From contig NZ_AQXF01000002.1 in the NCBI RefSeq assembly GCF_000375545.1, positions 34,704-98,703 on the forward strand: a stretch of DNA of 64,000 bases, in the 5' to 3' direction. Below, one piece after another: positions 10,304 to 19,298 of the stretch; position 1 is the stretch's first letter, and the number at the start of each line of letters is the position of its first letter. Made by a program: the position numbers and the translations under genes. The notes under the pieces are model-generated. The model was not told where the DNA came from, did no database searches, and was given only the letters and a program-made list of their open reading frames with translations. The DNA comes from Kordiimonas gwangyangensis DSM 19435 = JCM 12864 (GTDB taxonomy: Bacteria > Pseudomonadota > Alphaproteobacteria > Sphingomonadales > Kordiimonadaceae).

Positions 10304-11052
10304 TGAGCGAGCAAAGCAAACAGCCCGCCATCATCCTCGTTCGTCCGCAGCTTGGCGAAAATATCGGCAAGGCCGCGCGTGCCATGCTGAACTTCGGCCT
10401 CACAGACATGCGCCTCGTGGCGCCACGTGACGGCTGGCCTAACCCGGCGGCGGGCCCCGCGGCCTCTGGCGCGGACATCGTGCTTGAGAACGCGCGTGTG
10501 TTCGACACGGTCGAGGAAGCCGTGGCTGACCTTAGCCACGTTTACGCCTCCACTGTGCGTGACCGCGACATGCCGAAACCGGTGGTTACCCCGCGCGAAG
10601 CCGCGCAGCAGATGCATGCGGTGATTGGTAAGGGGCAGACGACAGGTATCCTTTTTGGCCCCGAACGCTCGGGCCTCACCAATGATGATGTGGTGCTGGC
10701 GGATACCATCCTGACTGTGCCGGTCAATCCGGGTTTTGGCAGCCTCAACCTCGCACAGGCGGTGATCCTGACGGCGTATGAGTTCCATCACTTGGCGGAT
10801 GGCACACCAGCCTACCAACCTTCGCACCCGGAAGGCACGGCATCGAAGGACGAACTTTTGGGCCTGATGGAGCACTTGGAGGGCGAGCTGGATAAACGCG
10901 GTTTCTTCCGTTCGGAAGATCGCCGCGCCACCATGCGCCGTACTCTCAGGAACCTGATCCAGAACGCCGGTTTCTCGCGGCAGGAAGTCTTTACCCTGCG
11001 CGGCGTGGTCAAGTCACTGGCGCGCCCACCGAGAGACCGACAAGACGACTGA
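10303..11052 (+). CDS. trmJ: TrmJ-type SPOUT RNA 2'-O-methyltransferase
   Basis: 249 residues; start ATG overlaps the cysS stop by one base. Knotted SPOUT/SpoU motifs are in order: VRPQLGENIGKAARAMLNFG at the N-terminus, FGPERSGLTNDDV in the middle and VNPGFGSLNLAQAV, which forms the SAM-binding knot. TrmJ methylates position 32 of several tRNAs, which fits its place behind two tRNA synthetase genes. The C-terminal region (about residues 170-249) looks helical, as in TrmJ. A close homologue acting on rRNA cannot be excluded. Confidence 0.9.
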
Positions 11053-11168
11053 AGTCACATTGGAGTGAACGCGTGACGCATTTTCGCGCGTTCAGCTTCC
11101 GTACAGGGTCTTTCGTTTTTAATCTTCCCACGGTACGCTGGTAAGCATAGTTGGATGATGGAGGCTTT

Positions 11169-11762
11169 ATGTCGGTTCTCGCAAGCATGATGGTTGCGCT
11201 CACGATGATGTTCCAGGGGATTGATGAGACCGGGACGGCCATCGCGCGCCCGATTGGTGATGTTTATCTGAATGAGGCCAACGGCAGCTATTACCAGATT
11301 TTCGACTTTGTCGGCAAACCACCTCACACATGGGCGCACGCACGCCGCATGGTGAAGGGCTACCGCTATCAGGGCCGTGAAGGTCGCCTTGCCATCGTGC
11401 GCGATATCGAGACGCACTATTTCCTCATCATGAAATTCCCGAAAATGCGGCAGGAAAAGATGTGGATCGGCCTGCGCGCCACGTGCCGCGAGGATGCGGA
11501 GCTGGAGTGGGTCGACGACACCTCTCTCAAAGACCAAAGCTTCCGCGGTTTTGGCGACGGTGTGTTGAGGGACATCAGCCGCACCTGCCGTGCGCGCCCG
11601 AACAGCAGTGACATCCTGCCTGTCTTTTATGAGCCAGACGGTTTTGGTGTTCGTTGGCAGGTCGCTACAGCCCGCACCAATCTTGGCTATATGATGGTGG
11701 AATTTCCGGTGCCGGAAGAGGGTGACGGCGCCACAGAAGGTGCTGCGGTGCCAACGAATTAG
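11169..11762 (+). CDS. C-type-lectin-like domain protein, probably exported
   Basis: 197 residues from ATG 11169 with GGAGG six bases upstream. A short hydrophobic N-terminus (MSVLASMMVALTMMF) may be a signal peptide. The body matches the C-type lectin fold: YYQIFDF, TWAHARRMV, GRLAIVRDIETHYFL, then WIGL (99-102) and W114 in ELEWVDD, the usual core landmarks. Two Cys (106, 140) could form the conserved disulphide. Such domains bind sugars or act as protein-binding scaffolds. The usual calcium-binding EPN/WND motifs are not obvious, so carbohydrate binding is doubtful. It stands alone, 116 bases after trmJ and convergent with hemB. Confidence 0.68.
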   Translation: MSVLASMMVALTMMFQGIDETGTAIARPIGDVYLNEANGSYYQIFDFVGKPPHTWAHARRMVKGYRYQGREGRLAIVRDIETHYFLIMKFPKMRQEKMWIGLRATCREDAELEWVDDTSLKDQSFRGFGDGVLRDISRTCRARPNSSDILPVFYEPDGFGVRWQVATARTNLGYMMVEFPVPEEGDGATEGAAVPTN

Positions 11763-11765
11763 GCT

Positions 11766-12755
11766 TTAGCCTTGTAGCAGTTTTGCGGCCTCGGGTGCGA
11801 AGTAGGTGAGCACACCATCGGCGCCAGCGCGTTTGAACGACAGAAGCGCTTCCATGATCACCGTGTTACGGTCCAGCCAGCCGTTTTGTGCGGCAGCGGT
11901 CAGCATCGCATACTCGCCGGACACCTGATAGGCATAGGTCGGCACACCAAAGCGGTCTTTCACCTCGCGGATGATATCAAGGTAGGGCATGCCCGGTTTG
12001 ATCATCACGCTATCTGCACCTTCATGAATATCCAGCTCCACCTCGCGAATGGCCTCAAGCCTGTTTGCCGGGTCCATCTGGTAGGTCTTTTTGTTGCCCT
12101 TCAGCACGCCGGTTGAACCCACAGCGTCGCGGAACGGGCCATAAAAGCCGGAGGCATATTTGGCGCTGTAGGCCATGACCTGCACATGCGCGAAGCCAGC
12201 TTTATCAAGTTCTGTGCGGATCGCGCCAATGCGGCCATCCATCATATCGGAGGGCGCGATGATATCCGCGCCCGCTTTAGCCTGCACAACAGCCTGCTGC
12301 ACCAATACACCAACCGTTTCATCATTGAGGATACGGCCATCCTCCACCAGCCCGTCCTGCCCGTGGCTCGTGTAGGGGTCGAGTGCGACATCGGCGAGCA
12401 GGCCAACTTCCGGCACGGCATCCTTGATGGCGCGCATGGCGGTGTTGATGAGGTTATCGGGGTTCAGGGCTTCATCGCCGCGGTCATCCCGCAGGCCGGC
12501 CGGTGTGTTGGGGAAGAGGGCAATACAAGGGATGCCGAGTGCGCGGGCTTCCTTCGCCGCTTCCACGGCCTTGTCAACCGACAGGCGGTTCACGCCGGGC
12601 ATGGACGCCACGGCTTCAACCTCGCCCTTGCCGTCACGGATGAAGATCGGCCAGATCAGGTCATTCGGGGTGACCGCATTTTCGCGCACCATACGGCGGG
12701 ACCAATCATGGGCGCGCGGGCGGCGGAGGCGGGTGTTCGGGAAACTGGCTGACAT
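11766..12755 (-). CDS. hemB: Porphobilinogen synthase (delta-aminolevulinate dehydratase)
   Basis: 329 residues; start ATG 12755 with AAGGA upstream. Condenses two 5-aminolevulinate molecules to porphobilinogen. Both Schiff-base lysines are visible (AYSAKYASGFYGPFRD and VMIKPGMPYLD). Where zinc enzymes carry a Cys triad, this one reads LADVALDPYTSHGQDG, with Asp and Ala in place of Cys, so it belongs to the magnesium-type branch known from Pseudomonas and many alphaproteobacteria. hemA, which makes its substrate, lies 0.9 kb away on the other strand with a MarR regulator between them. Confidence 0.97.
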   Translation of the reverse strand: MSASFPNTRLRRPRAHDWSRRMVRENAVTPNDLIWPIFIRDGKGEVEAVASMPGVNRLSVDKAVEAAKEARALGIPCIALFPNTPAGLRDDRGDEALNPDNLINTAMRAIKDAVPEVGLLADVALDPYTSHGQDGLVEDGRILNDETVGVLVQQAVVQAKAGADIIAPSDMMDGRIGAIRTELDKAGFAHVQVMAYSAKYASGFYGPFRDAVGSTGVLKGNKKTYQMDPANRLEAIREVELDIHEGADSVMIKPGMPYLDIIREVKDRFGVPTYAYQVSGEYAMLTAAAQNGWLDRNTVIMEALLSFKRAGADGVLTYFAPEAAKLLQG

Positions 12756-12879
12756 ATCTGGTCCTTCTGTCTCACACGGGCGGCGTGGCCGCTCAAAATT
12801 ACGCCGCTACTTTATTGGCTTGTGCCTGCGCTGTCACCTCTCGATATCCGGGCTGCGACAATGCGCTCTGACGTTGGAA

Positions 12880-12895
12880 ATTTTTCGAGAAAAAT
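12880..12895. promoter_or_regulatory. 16-bp inverted repeat between hemB and the MarR gene
   Basis: ATTTTTC-GA-GAAAAAT, symmetrical apart from its two central bases, in the 258-base divergent intergenic region. Possibly an operator for the adjacent regulator or for hemB. No named consensus recognised. Confidence 0.35.
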
Positions 12896-12932
12896 CAGGC
12901 CGTATGGTGTAAATTTAGCTCTAATTTTATCA

Positions 12933-12947
12933 TTAACATTGCGTTAA
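12933..12947 (+). promoter_or_regulatory. CtrA-type box TTAA-N7-TTAA overlapping an inverted repeat
   Basis: TTAACATTGCGTTAA matches the alphaproteobacterial CtrA consensus exactly and lies 67 bases before the MarR-family gene. It overlaps an inverted repeat CGTTA-N5-TAACG (12942-12956), which could be the MarR protein's own operator. Binding is inferred from motif only. Confidence 0.5.
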
Positions 12948-13013
12948 GCAGTAACGAGCAGAGTGTTTTCCCGAAGATTCGATGAAAATCTAACTTAAAT
13001 CAGGCGAAAGAAC

Positions 13014-13493
13014 ATGAGCGGCTACGACTTTAACGATCCAAAATTTCTGTTTCTTGACATACTGTCGCTGGTGGAGCGCTTGCACCGCCGCTTGCTCGAC
13101 GTGCTCAAGAACCACCTTGAGCATATCGGTCGCAATGACCTGAACCCTGTGCAGGCCCTGCTTCTCCATAACATTGGTGAACATGAGATGACGGCAGGTG
13201 AACTCAAGACCCGTGGTTATTACCAAGGCTCAAACGTTTCCTATAACCTGAAGAAGCTCGTTGAGATGGGTTACCTGCGCCACGAACGCTCCGACTATGA
13301 TCGCCGCGCCGTTCGGATTTCCTTAACCGATCAGGGGTATGAAATCAGGAAGATGATTGACGAGCTTTATGTGCAGCACCTTGAAGAGCTTATGCAGGAC
13401 GACCTCGTAAGCCACGACGAACTCAAGAACCTGCGCAAAAATCTGCGTAACCTTGAGCGCTACTGGTCCGACAAACTGCACTTCGGTCTTTAA
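13014..13493 (+). CDS. MarR-family winged-helix regulator, LdtR-like
   Basis: 159 residues. Dimerising helices flank a winged helix-turn-helix (about 48-108): NPVQALLLHNIGEHEMTAGE, then the recognition region YYQGSNVSYNLKKLVEMGY and the wing RHERSDYDRRAVRISLTDQG. The N-terminus and the YYQGSNVSYN recognition helix resemble the alphaproteobacterial LdtR group, named for control of an L,D-transpeptidase and stress tolerance in Rhizobiales; assignment to that group is by resemblance only. It sits between divergent hemB and downstream hemA, so a role in haem supply is possible. The AT-rich promoter carries a CtrA box and two inverted repeats. Confidence 0.85.
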   Translation: MSGYDFNDPKFLFLDILSLVERLHRRLLDVLKNHLEHIGRNDLNPVQALLLHNIGEHEMTAGELKTRGYYQGSNVSYNLKKLVEMGYLRHERSDYDRRAVRISLTDQGYEIRKMIDELYVQHLEELMQDDLVSHDELKNLRKNLRNLERYWSDKLHFGL

Positions 13494-13505
13494 AAGCGGG
13501 CACAC

Positions 13506-13519
13506 TTGACTTAAGTCAT
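13506..13519. promoter_or_regulatory. Fnr/FixK-like box upstream of hemA
   Basis: TTGAC-TTAA-GTCAT, containing the 12-bp perfect palindrome TGACTTAAGTCA, 115 bases before the hemA start. It matches TTGAy-N4-rTCAA except for the last base. Control of hemA by oxygen-responsive Fnr/FixK proteins is known in several alphaproteobacteria. The adjacent MarR protein is an alternative ligand. Confidence 0.45.
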
Positions 13520-13633
13520 AGGCGGAATCGATTTCTGTGTGCGACATTTTCACCGCTGGACGCGCGCTAGATGATTGCGTTACAAGGCTCGCACCGGTAG
13601 ACTCCGAGTGTTGCACAGAAGACGGATTGCCTG

Positions 13634-14851
13634 ATGGACTACGAAAAGATTTTTGCCGATGCGATTGCAGCTGTTAAGGCTGAAGGCCGCTACAGGGTTT
13701 TTGCAGATATCTCTCGTGAGCGTGGGAACTTCCCACGGGCTCTGAGGCATGACGCCGGCGACAACGCCCGCGCCATCACCGTCTGGTGCTCGAACGATTA
13801 TCTCGGTATGGGCCAGCACCCCAAGGTGCTCGAAGCCATGCACGCCGCGCTTGATGAAACGGGCGCGGGTGCAGGCGGCACACGCAACATCGCGGGCAAC
13901 AACCACTACCACGTACTGCTTGAGCAGGAGTTGGCTGACCTTCACGGTAAGGAAAGTGCACTTCTCTTTACATCCGGCTACATCTCGAACGAGGCGACCC
14001 TGTCGACCGTGGCGAAGCTGCTGCCGGGCTGTATCATTTTCTCGGACTCGATGAACCATGCATCGATGATCCAGGGCATCCGCAATTCGGGCGCGCAAAA
14101 GCATATCTTCCGCCACAATGATCTCGTGCACCTTGAGGAATTGCTGAAAGCTGCTGACCCGAAAGCGCCAAAGATCATCGCGTTTGAATCCGTCTATTCC
14201 ATGGATGGTGACATTGCGCCGATTGCTGCGATCTGTGACCTCGCCGACAAATACGGCGCCATGACCTACCTTGATGAAGTGCACGCGGTTGGCCTTTACG
14301 GCAAACGTGGCGGCGGCGTGTCGGAGCGTGACGATGTTGCGCACCGCCTGACCATCATTGAAGGCACGCTTGGCAAAGCCTTTGGTGTGATGGGCGGTTA
14401 TATCGCCTCCTCGAAAGCGCTCGTTGACGTTGTGCGCAGCTACGCGTCCGGCTTTATCTTCACCACAGCCCTCAGCCCCGTGCTGGCGGCAGGCGCGCTC
14501 GCGAGCATTCGCCACCTCAAGGGCAGCAATAGCGAACGCGAAGCGCATCAGGAACGCGCAGCCAAACTCAAGGCTCGGCTGCGGGCTGCCAATATTCCGG
14601 TCATGGACAGTGAAAGCCATATTGTACCGGTATTTGTGGGTGATCCTGTACTCTGCAAGGAAGTGTCTGACCTCCTTCTGAACGAGTACGGCATCTATGT
14701 TCAGCCGATCAATTACCCGACCGTACCGCGCGGCACCGAGCGTCTGCGTTTCACGCCGGGCCCGTTCCACGATGACAAGGTCATGGACGGTCTTGTTGAG
14801 GCGCTCTCGGACGTGTGGTCGCGCATGAGCCTCAAGCGCAAGGTTGGCTAG
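13634..14851 (+). CDS. hemA: 5-aminolevulinate synthase
   Basis: 405 residues; the PLP enzyme that condenses glycine and succinyl-CoA, the committed step of haem synthesis by the Shemin route typical of alphaproteobacteria. N-terminal [20 protein letters not shown], glycine-rich [15 protein letters not shown], cofactor Asp in [13 protein letters not shown], and the PLP lysine in [14 protein letters not shown] are all intact. The upstream region has an Fnr/FixK-like palindrome, suggesting oxygen control. A 72-residue DUF6898 gene follows after 18 bases and is probably cotranscribed. Confidence 0.98.
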   Translation: MDYEKIFADAIAAVKAEGRYRVFADISRERGNFPRALRHDAGDNARAITVWCSNDYLGMGQHPKVLEAMHAALDETGAGAGGTRNIAGNNHYHVLLEQELADLHGKESALLFTSGYISNEATLSTVAKLLPGCIIFSDSMNHASMIQGIRNSGAQKHIFRHNDLVHLEELLKAADPKAPKIIAFESVYSMDGDIAPIAAICDLADKYGAMTYLDEVHAVGLYGKRGGGVSERDDVAHRLTIIEGTLGKAFGVMGGYIASSKALVDVVRSYASGFIFTTALSPVLAAGALASIRHLKGSNSEREAHQERAAKLKARLRAANIPVMDSESHIVPVFVGDPVLCKEVSDLLLNEYGIYVQPINYPTVPRGTERLRFTPGPFHDDKVMDGLVEALSDVWSRMSLKRKVG

Positions 14852-14869
14852 GAAAGGGAAGGGGGCACA

Positions 14870-15088
14870 ATGCCTGTTCCCAGACGAGTCCTGATAGAGT
14901 TTATTCCCATCGGTAATTCGGTGAAGGTTTGTGCCGTGTGCGAGGATACTGGCTTTGAAGTCAGTATCGTTGGTGACCCGCGTGCGCCGCAAAAAGAGCT
15001 TGAAGCCATCGCTGTGCGCAAGCTCAAATACGTCATGGCCAAACAAGACGAAAAAACCGCACCCAAGGGACGCGGTTTCACAGTCTGA
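14870..15088 (+). CDS. DUF6898-type small conserved protein
   Basis: 72 residues, start ATG 14870 with AAGGGAAGGGGG upstream. The pattern RRVLIEFIPIGNSVKVCAV, then TGFEVSIVGDPRAPQKELE and a KLKYVMAKQ helix, matches the small alphaproteobacterial family I know as DUF6898, which has no established function. Two beta strands followed by a helix are likely. No membrane segment or signal. It lies directly behind hemA here. Confidence 0.7.
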   Translation: MPVPRRVLIEFIPIGNSVKVCAVCEDTGFEVSIVGDPRAPQKELEAIAVRKLKYVMAKQDEKTAPKGRGFTV

Positions 15089-15125
15089 TTTTCAATCCAA
15101 AAGAATTGCTAGAGAGCGAAGCGGC

Positions 15126-15539
15126 TTAGCGCTTTTTGCCGAGGCCGATCTTTTTCGCGAATGCCGAGCGTTTTGCAGCATATGAGGGCGCAACCATAGG
15201 GTAGTCGGCGGGCAGGCCCCATTTATCGCGGTATTCGTCCGGGCTCATATCATAGCGTGTACGCAGGTAGCGCTTCAGCATTTTCAGTTTCTTACCGTCT
15301 TCAAGGCAGATGATATAGTCGTCGGTGAAGGACTTTTTCACTGGAACAGCCGGGCTAAGCGACTCTTCAACAACAGCACCATTTGCTCCAAGTGCGTTCA
15401 GCGTTGAATAAACGGTTTTAATAACTTCCGGCAATTGAGTGGATGCCACCGTGTTGTTGGCGACATATGCCGTTACAATTTCGGCTGCGAGGCCGAGCAT
15501 TAGGTCGTTGCCGTTTGTTTCCGGTCTATTATCGGACAT
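15126..15539 (-). CDS. mucR: MucR/Ros-family transcriptional regulator
   Basis: 137 residues from ATG 15539 (MSDNRPETNG); longer reading frames exist upstream but are AT-rich and non-coding in character. The C-terminal DNA-binding zone is well conserved: ICLEDGKKLKMLKRYLRTRY, then MSPDEYRDKWGLPADYPMVA, the Ros/MucR zinc-finger region. Only one clear Cys remains in the finger, as in several MucR proteins where other residues replace the second Cys. MucR proteins bind AT-rich DNA and control exopolysaccharide, motility and, with CtrA, cell-cycle genes in alphaproteobacteria. The upstream DNA is very AT-rich and contains a CtrA box. Confidence 0.93.
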   Translation of the reverse strand: MSDNRPETNGNDLMLGLAAEIVTAYVANNTVASTQLPEVIKTVYSTLNALGANGAVVEESLSPAVPVKKSFTDDYIICLEDGKKLKMLKRYLRTRYDMSPDEYRDKWGLPADYPMVAPSYAAKRSAFAKKIGLGKKR

Positions 15540-15637
15540 GAAATCGACTTTCCGCTGGGAAGTTAAACTGCGACGTTTATTGCAGCATTTCATGTGGGAA
15601 TTCAACAGCAAATAGTTATCGTGCCACATTTTAGTTG

Positions 15638-15652
15638 TTAATAATTCGTTAA
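15638..15652 (-). promoter_or_regulatory. CtrA-type box upstream of mucR
   Basis: TTAATAATTCGTTAA is an exact TTAA-N7-TTAA, about 100 bases before the mucR start and inside an AT-rich tract (15625-15690) that could also bind MucR itself. It is also 169 bases upstream of divergent rpiB. Confidence 0.5.
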
Positions 15653-15820
15653 TAAATAAGATTAACTAACAATTAATTATGTTCTTGTTTTGCTAGTTCA
15701 GTTTCGGCCTTCTTGAAACTGTAAGCTTGGGTTCGACTTGGAACTGTGCTAATCAGGCGCAGCTTTTTCGGCACGGCACATTGCCAATGTCCCCAACCCC
15801 CAGCGAGCGGAACATTCACC

Positions 15821-16258
15821 ATGGGCGCAGAAACTATTGCCATCGCCAGCGACCACGCAGGCTATGATCTCAAGGAAAGCATCAAGGAGGACCTGAGGTC
15901 GCGCGGATTTGACGTGCTTGACCTCGGTTGTGATGGCCCTGACTCTGTTGATTACCCGGATTATGGCAAGGCCATGGGGGAAGCAATTGCAGGTGGCAAG
16001 GCTAAACGTGGCGTTGTCGTTTGCGGCTCCGGCATCGGTATCTCGATCGCGGCCAACCGCAACCCGGCGGTTCGCGCAGCACTTGTGGAGACCGGCCTCG
16101 CGGCACGTCTGTCGCGCCAGCACAATGATGCCAATGTTCTGGCTCTTGGCGCGCGCCTTATCGGTATCGAGACCGCCAAGGATTGCCTGGACAATTTCCT
16201 AAACACGCCTTTTGAGGGCGGACGCCACCAAAGGCGGGTCGACAAACTCGGCGCTTGA
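15821..16258 (+). CDS. rpiB: Ribose-5-phosphate isomerase B
   Basis: 145 residues from ATG 15821, where the family similarity begins; an in-frame ATG at 15746 would add a non-conserved stretch. RpiB/LacAB signatures: IASDHAGYDLKESI at the N-terminus, the catalytic Cys in GVVVCGSGIGISIAANR, and the later RLSRQHNDANVLALGAR. Interconverts ribose 5-phosphate and ribulose 5-phosphate. The ribosome site is weak (GAGCGGA). glyA follows after 70 bases; rpiB next to glyA is a frequent alphaproteobacterial arrangement. Confidence 0.95.
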   Translation: MGAETIAIASDHAGYDLKESIKEDLRSRGFDVLDLGCDGPDSVDYPDYGKAMGEAIAGGKAKRGVVVCGSGIGISIAANRNPAVRAALVETGLAARLSRQHNDANVLALGARLIGIETAKDCLDNFLNTPFEGGRHQRRVDKLGA

Positions 16259-16328
16259 GAGTAATCAGGCACTGGTTCACCACGCACTTTAGTATTCATG
16301 CCCACCTATTTGCTCAGGGAACACCATC

Positions 16329-17618
16329 ATGACTTTCACCCAAGCAGGCTTTTTTACCAGTCATCTCTCTGAAACCGATCCGGAACTTCTTGCCTCCCTC
16401 GATGGCGAGCTGAAGCGTCAGCAAGACCAGATCGAACTCATTGCTTCTGAAAACATCGTCAGCCGCGCTGTGCTTGAAGCACAGGGTTCTGTGCTTACCA
16501 ACAAATATGCCGAAGGTTACTCCGGTCGCCGGTACTATCAGGGTTGCCACCATGTGGACATCGCCGAAGATCTGGCGATCGAGCGCGCGAAAAAGCTCTT
16601 TAATGCGGGTTTCGTGAACGTGCAGCCGCACTCCGGCGCGCAAGCAAACGGCGCTGTCATGCTCGCGCTCACCAAGCCGGGCGACACCATCATGGGCATG
16701 TCGCTTGATGCTGGTGGCCACCTGACCCACGGTGCAGCGCCTGCGCTTTCGGGCAAATGGTTCAACGCTGTACAGTACGGTGTGCGCCGCGAAGACGCGC
16801 TGATCGACTATGACCAGGTTGCTGAAATGGCGGCTGAGCACAAGCCGACCATCATCATCGCTGGTGGCTCCGCTTACCCGCGCGTGATCGATTTCAAACG
16901 CTTCCGTGAGATCGCGGATAGTGTTGGCGCGCTTCTGATGGTTGATATGGCGCACTTCGCTGGCCTCGTGGCTGGTGGCCAGCACCCGAACCCGCTCGAG
17001 CATGCAGACGTTGTAACCACAACGACGCACAAAACCCTCCGTGGTCCGCGCGGCGGCATGATCCTCACCAACCGTGAAGATATCGCGAAAAAGATCAACT
17101 CGGCAGTGTTCCCGGGCCTGCAGGGTGGTCCGCTCATGCACGTGATTGCCGCGAAAGCGGTTGCGTTCGGTGAAGCACTGCGTCCTGAGTTCACGGAATA
17201 TGCCGCGCAAGTGGTAAAGAATGCGAAAGTCCTCGCAGATCGCCTCAAGGAAAACGGTTTTGACATCGTCTCCGGCGGGACCGACACGCACGTTGTGCTT
17301 GTTGACCTGCGCCCCAAAAAGCTGACCGGTAAGGCGGCTGACGAGGCGCTTGAGCGCGCGCAGATGACCTGCAATAAAAACGGCGTGCCGTTTGACCCCG
17401 AGAAACCGTTCATCACCTCCGGTATCCGTCTGGGTACACCGGCAGGGACGACCCGCGGTTTTGCCGAAGCAGAATTCATCGCAATCGCCGATATGATCAC
17501 AGAGGTGCTTGACGGCCTCGCCGCAAACCCCGACGATAACGACGCAGCAGAAGCGTCTGTCCGCAAAAAAGTGGCAGACCTTTGTGAACGCTTCCCCATT
17601 TACGCTGAATTGGGCTAA
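16329..17618 (+). CDS. glyA: Serine hydroxymethyltransferase
   Basis: 429 residues, the usual size. PLP enzyme converting serine and tetrahydrofolate to glycine and methylene-tetrahydrofolate. Diagnostic stretches: [35 protein letters not shown], and the PLP lysine in [18 protein letters not shown] 16329 is preceded by AGGGAAC. It supplies glycine (also a hemA substrate) and one-carbon units to the purine pathway. nrdR follows at 79 bases, a common neighbour in proteobacteria. Confidence 0.98.
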   Translation: MTFTQAGFFTSHLSETDPELLASLDGELKRQQDQIELIASENIVSRAVLEAQGSVLTNKYAEGYSGRRYYQGCHHVDIAEDLAIERAKKLFNAGFVNVQPHSGAQANGAVMLALTKPGDTIMGMSLDAGGHLTHGAAPALSGKWFNAVQYGVRREDALIDYDQVAEMAAEHKPTIIIAGGSAYPRVIDFKRFREIADSVGALLMVDMAHFAGLVAGGQHPNPLEHADVVTTTTHKTLRGPRGGMILTNREDIAKKINSAVFPGLQGGPLMHVIAAKAVAFGEALRPEFTEYAAQVVKNAKVLADRLKENGFDIVSGGTDTHVVLVDLRPKKLTGKAADEALERAQMTCNKNGVPFDPEKPFITSGIRLGTPAGTTRGFAEAEFIAIADMITEVLDGLAANPDDNDAAEASVRKKVADLCERFPIYAELG

Positions 17619-17697
17619 GCTGACTGCGAGAGCGTATGGGCCTCAGGGGATTGGGGCCCATGCGAAAAGAAACTGATCAGGGGGAGTATGGGGCGCC

Positions 17698-18180
17698 ATG
17701 CGTTGTCCGTTTTGTCAAAACGAAGACACACAGGTTAAGGATTCACGGCCGACGGACGACAAGTCCGCGATCCGCAGACGGCGTTTTTGCGCAGCATGCG
17801 GGGCCCGTTTCACCACGTTCGAGCGTGTGCAACTGCGCGAACTGACCGTGGTGAAGAAAACCGGCCGCAAGGTGCCGTTTGAGCGTAACAAGCTCGAACG
17901 CTCCCTCGATATCGCGCTCAGGAAGCGCCCGGTGGACCCGGACAGGGTTGAGCGCATGATCAACGGTATTGTGCGCCGCCTTGAATCCATGGGCGAGAAT
18001 GAGATTGAGAGCGAACAAATTGGCCGCCTCGTGATGGAAGGGCTTGAGAGCCTCGATCAGGTCGCCTACGTGCGCTACGCCTCGGTGTACCGGAACTTCC
18101 GCGAAGCGTCTGACTTTGAAAAATTCCTCGGCAAGATGACCGGCACTGAAGAGGACGAGGTTTTCCACGAGGAACCTTGA
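17698..18180 (+). CDS. nrdR: Transcriptional repressor NrdR
   Basis: 160 residues. An N-terminal zinc ribbon with four Cys (MRCPFC, CAACG) is followed by an ATP-cone domain ([19 protein letters not shown], and a [14 protein letters not shown] end). NrdR senses ATP/dATP and represses ribonucleotide reductase genes. No nrd genes lie in this window. The start has a GGGGAG ribosome site just upstream, and the gene abuts ribD, making a glyA-nrdR-rib-nusB-thiL series. Confidence 0.97.
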   Translation: MRCPFCQNEDTQVKDSRPTDDKSAIRRRRFCAACGARFTTFERVQLRELTVVKKTGRKVPFERNKLERSLDIALRKRPVDPDRVERMINGIVRRLESMGENEIESEQIGRLVMEGLESLDQVAYVRYASVYRNFREASDFEKFLGKMTGTEEDEVFHEEP

Positions 18181-18194
18181 GCGGGGAGCCAGCC

Positions 18195-19289
18195 GTGGCA
18201 ACCACCTCAGTAGATATCAAGTTCATGAAGACCGCGCTCGGCCTTGCCCGGCGCGGTCTTGGCCGTGTAGCGCCGAACCCCGCGGTTGGCTGCGTGATCG
18301 TGCGTGACGGCATCACCGTTGGCCGCGGCAACACACAGCCCGGCGGCAGGCCGCATGCCGAAGTGATGGCGCTGGCCGAGGCGGGTGAGGCAGCACGCGG
18401 TGCCACAGCTTATGTTACGCTTGAACCTTGTTCCCATACCGGCCAGACCGGCCCTTGCGCCGACGCTCTCATCAAAGCAGGTATCAGCCGTGTGGTGTGC
18501 GCGACAGGCGACCCGGATGAGCGAGTTTCAGGCCGAGGGTTCGATATGCTGCGCAGTGCAGGCATTGAGGTCCTTACCGGGTTGCTGCAGGCGGAAGCAG
18601 ACCGCATCAACGCAGGCTTTTTCCTTAAAGTGCGCGAAGGGCGACCACTTTTCACGCTCAAAATGGCGTCATCGATGGATGGTCGCATCGCGCTGGCGAG
18701 TGGGGAAAGTAAGTGGATTACTGGACCAGAAGCGCGCGCGTATGGCCATCTGCTGCGTGCGCAGCATGATGCCATACTGATTGGCACAGGCACGCTTCTC
18801 GCGGATGACCCGATGCTTGATTGCCGTCTCATGGGGCTTGAAGGCCGTTCACCGGTTCGGATCCTATTGGACCGCCACCTGAAAGTGACGCCCGAGCACA
18901 AGCTGGTGGCAACCGCCAAACAGATCCCGACGCTTGTGCTTTGTGAGAAAGGCAACGATACACGCAAAGCAGCACTTGAGGGCTGCGGCGTTGAAGTCAT
19001 CGTCCTTGAGAACCTGAACGACATGCACGCGCTGGCTAAAGCGCTGGGTGCTCGCGGGCTTACCCGTGTGCTGGTGGAAGGTGGAGGGCAGGTGCATGCT
19101 TCGTTCCTCAAGGCAGGCCTTGCGGACAGGGTCGAGCATTTCATGGCACCAAAGCTGATTGGCAGCGACGGAAAAGCCGCGCTTGGAAATTTGGGGCTTG
19201 CCGCCCTTGGGCATGCGCCCCATGTAACGTGCGTGTCAATTCGCCGCCTAGGCGCGGATATACTTGCATCCTTTGATAAGCCGGAGTAA
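18195..19289 (+). CDS. ribD: Bifunctional riboflavin deaminase/reductase
   Basis: 364 residues from GTG 18195, which has GGGGAG at good spacing; a TTG overlapping the nrdR stop (18177) and ATG 18225 are alternatives. The N-terminal zinc deaminase has GGRPHAEVMAL and EPCSHTGQTGPCADAL; the C-terminal reductase has FTLKMASSMDGRIA and RVLVEGGGQVHASFL. Catalyses the second and third steps of riboflavin synthesis. No FMN riboswitch can be recognised upstream; the gene seems to be read from the nrdR side. Confidence 0.96.
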   Translation: MATTSVDIKFMKTALGLARRGLGRVAPNPAVGCVIVRDGITVGRGNTQPGGRPHAEVMALAEAGEAARGATAYVTLEPCSHTGQTGPCADALIKAGISRVVCATGDPDERVSGRGFDMLRSAGIEVLTGLLQAEADRINAGFFLKVREGRPLFTLKMASSMDGRIALASGESKWITGPEARAYGHLLRAQHDAILIGTGTLLADDPMLDCRLMGLEGRSPVRILLDRHLKVTPEHKLVATAKQIPTLVLCEKGNDTRKAALEGCGVEVIVLENLNDMHALAKALGARGLTRVLVEGGGQVHASFLKAGLADRVEHFMAPKLIGSDGKAALGNLGLAALGHAPHVTCVSIRRLGADILASFDKPE

Positions 19290-19298
19290 CTCAGGCCC

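Noticed and set aside
17640..18195. FMN riboswitch before the riboflavin genes
   Set aside because: The genes follow nrdR without a leader long enough for an RFN element, and no such conserved core is visible.
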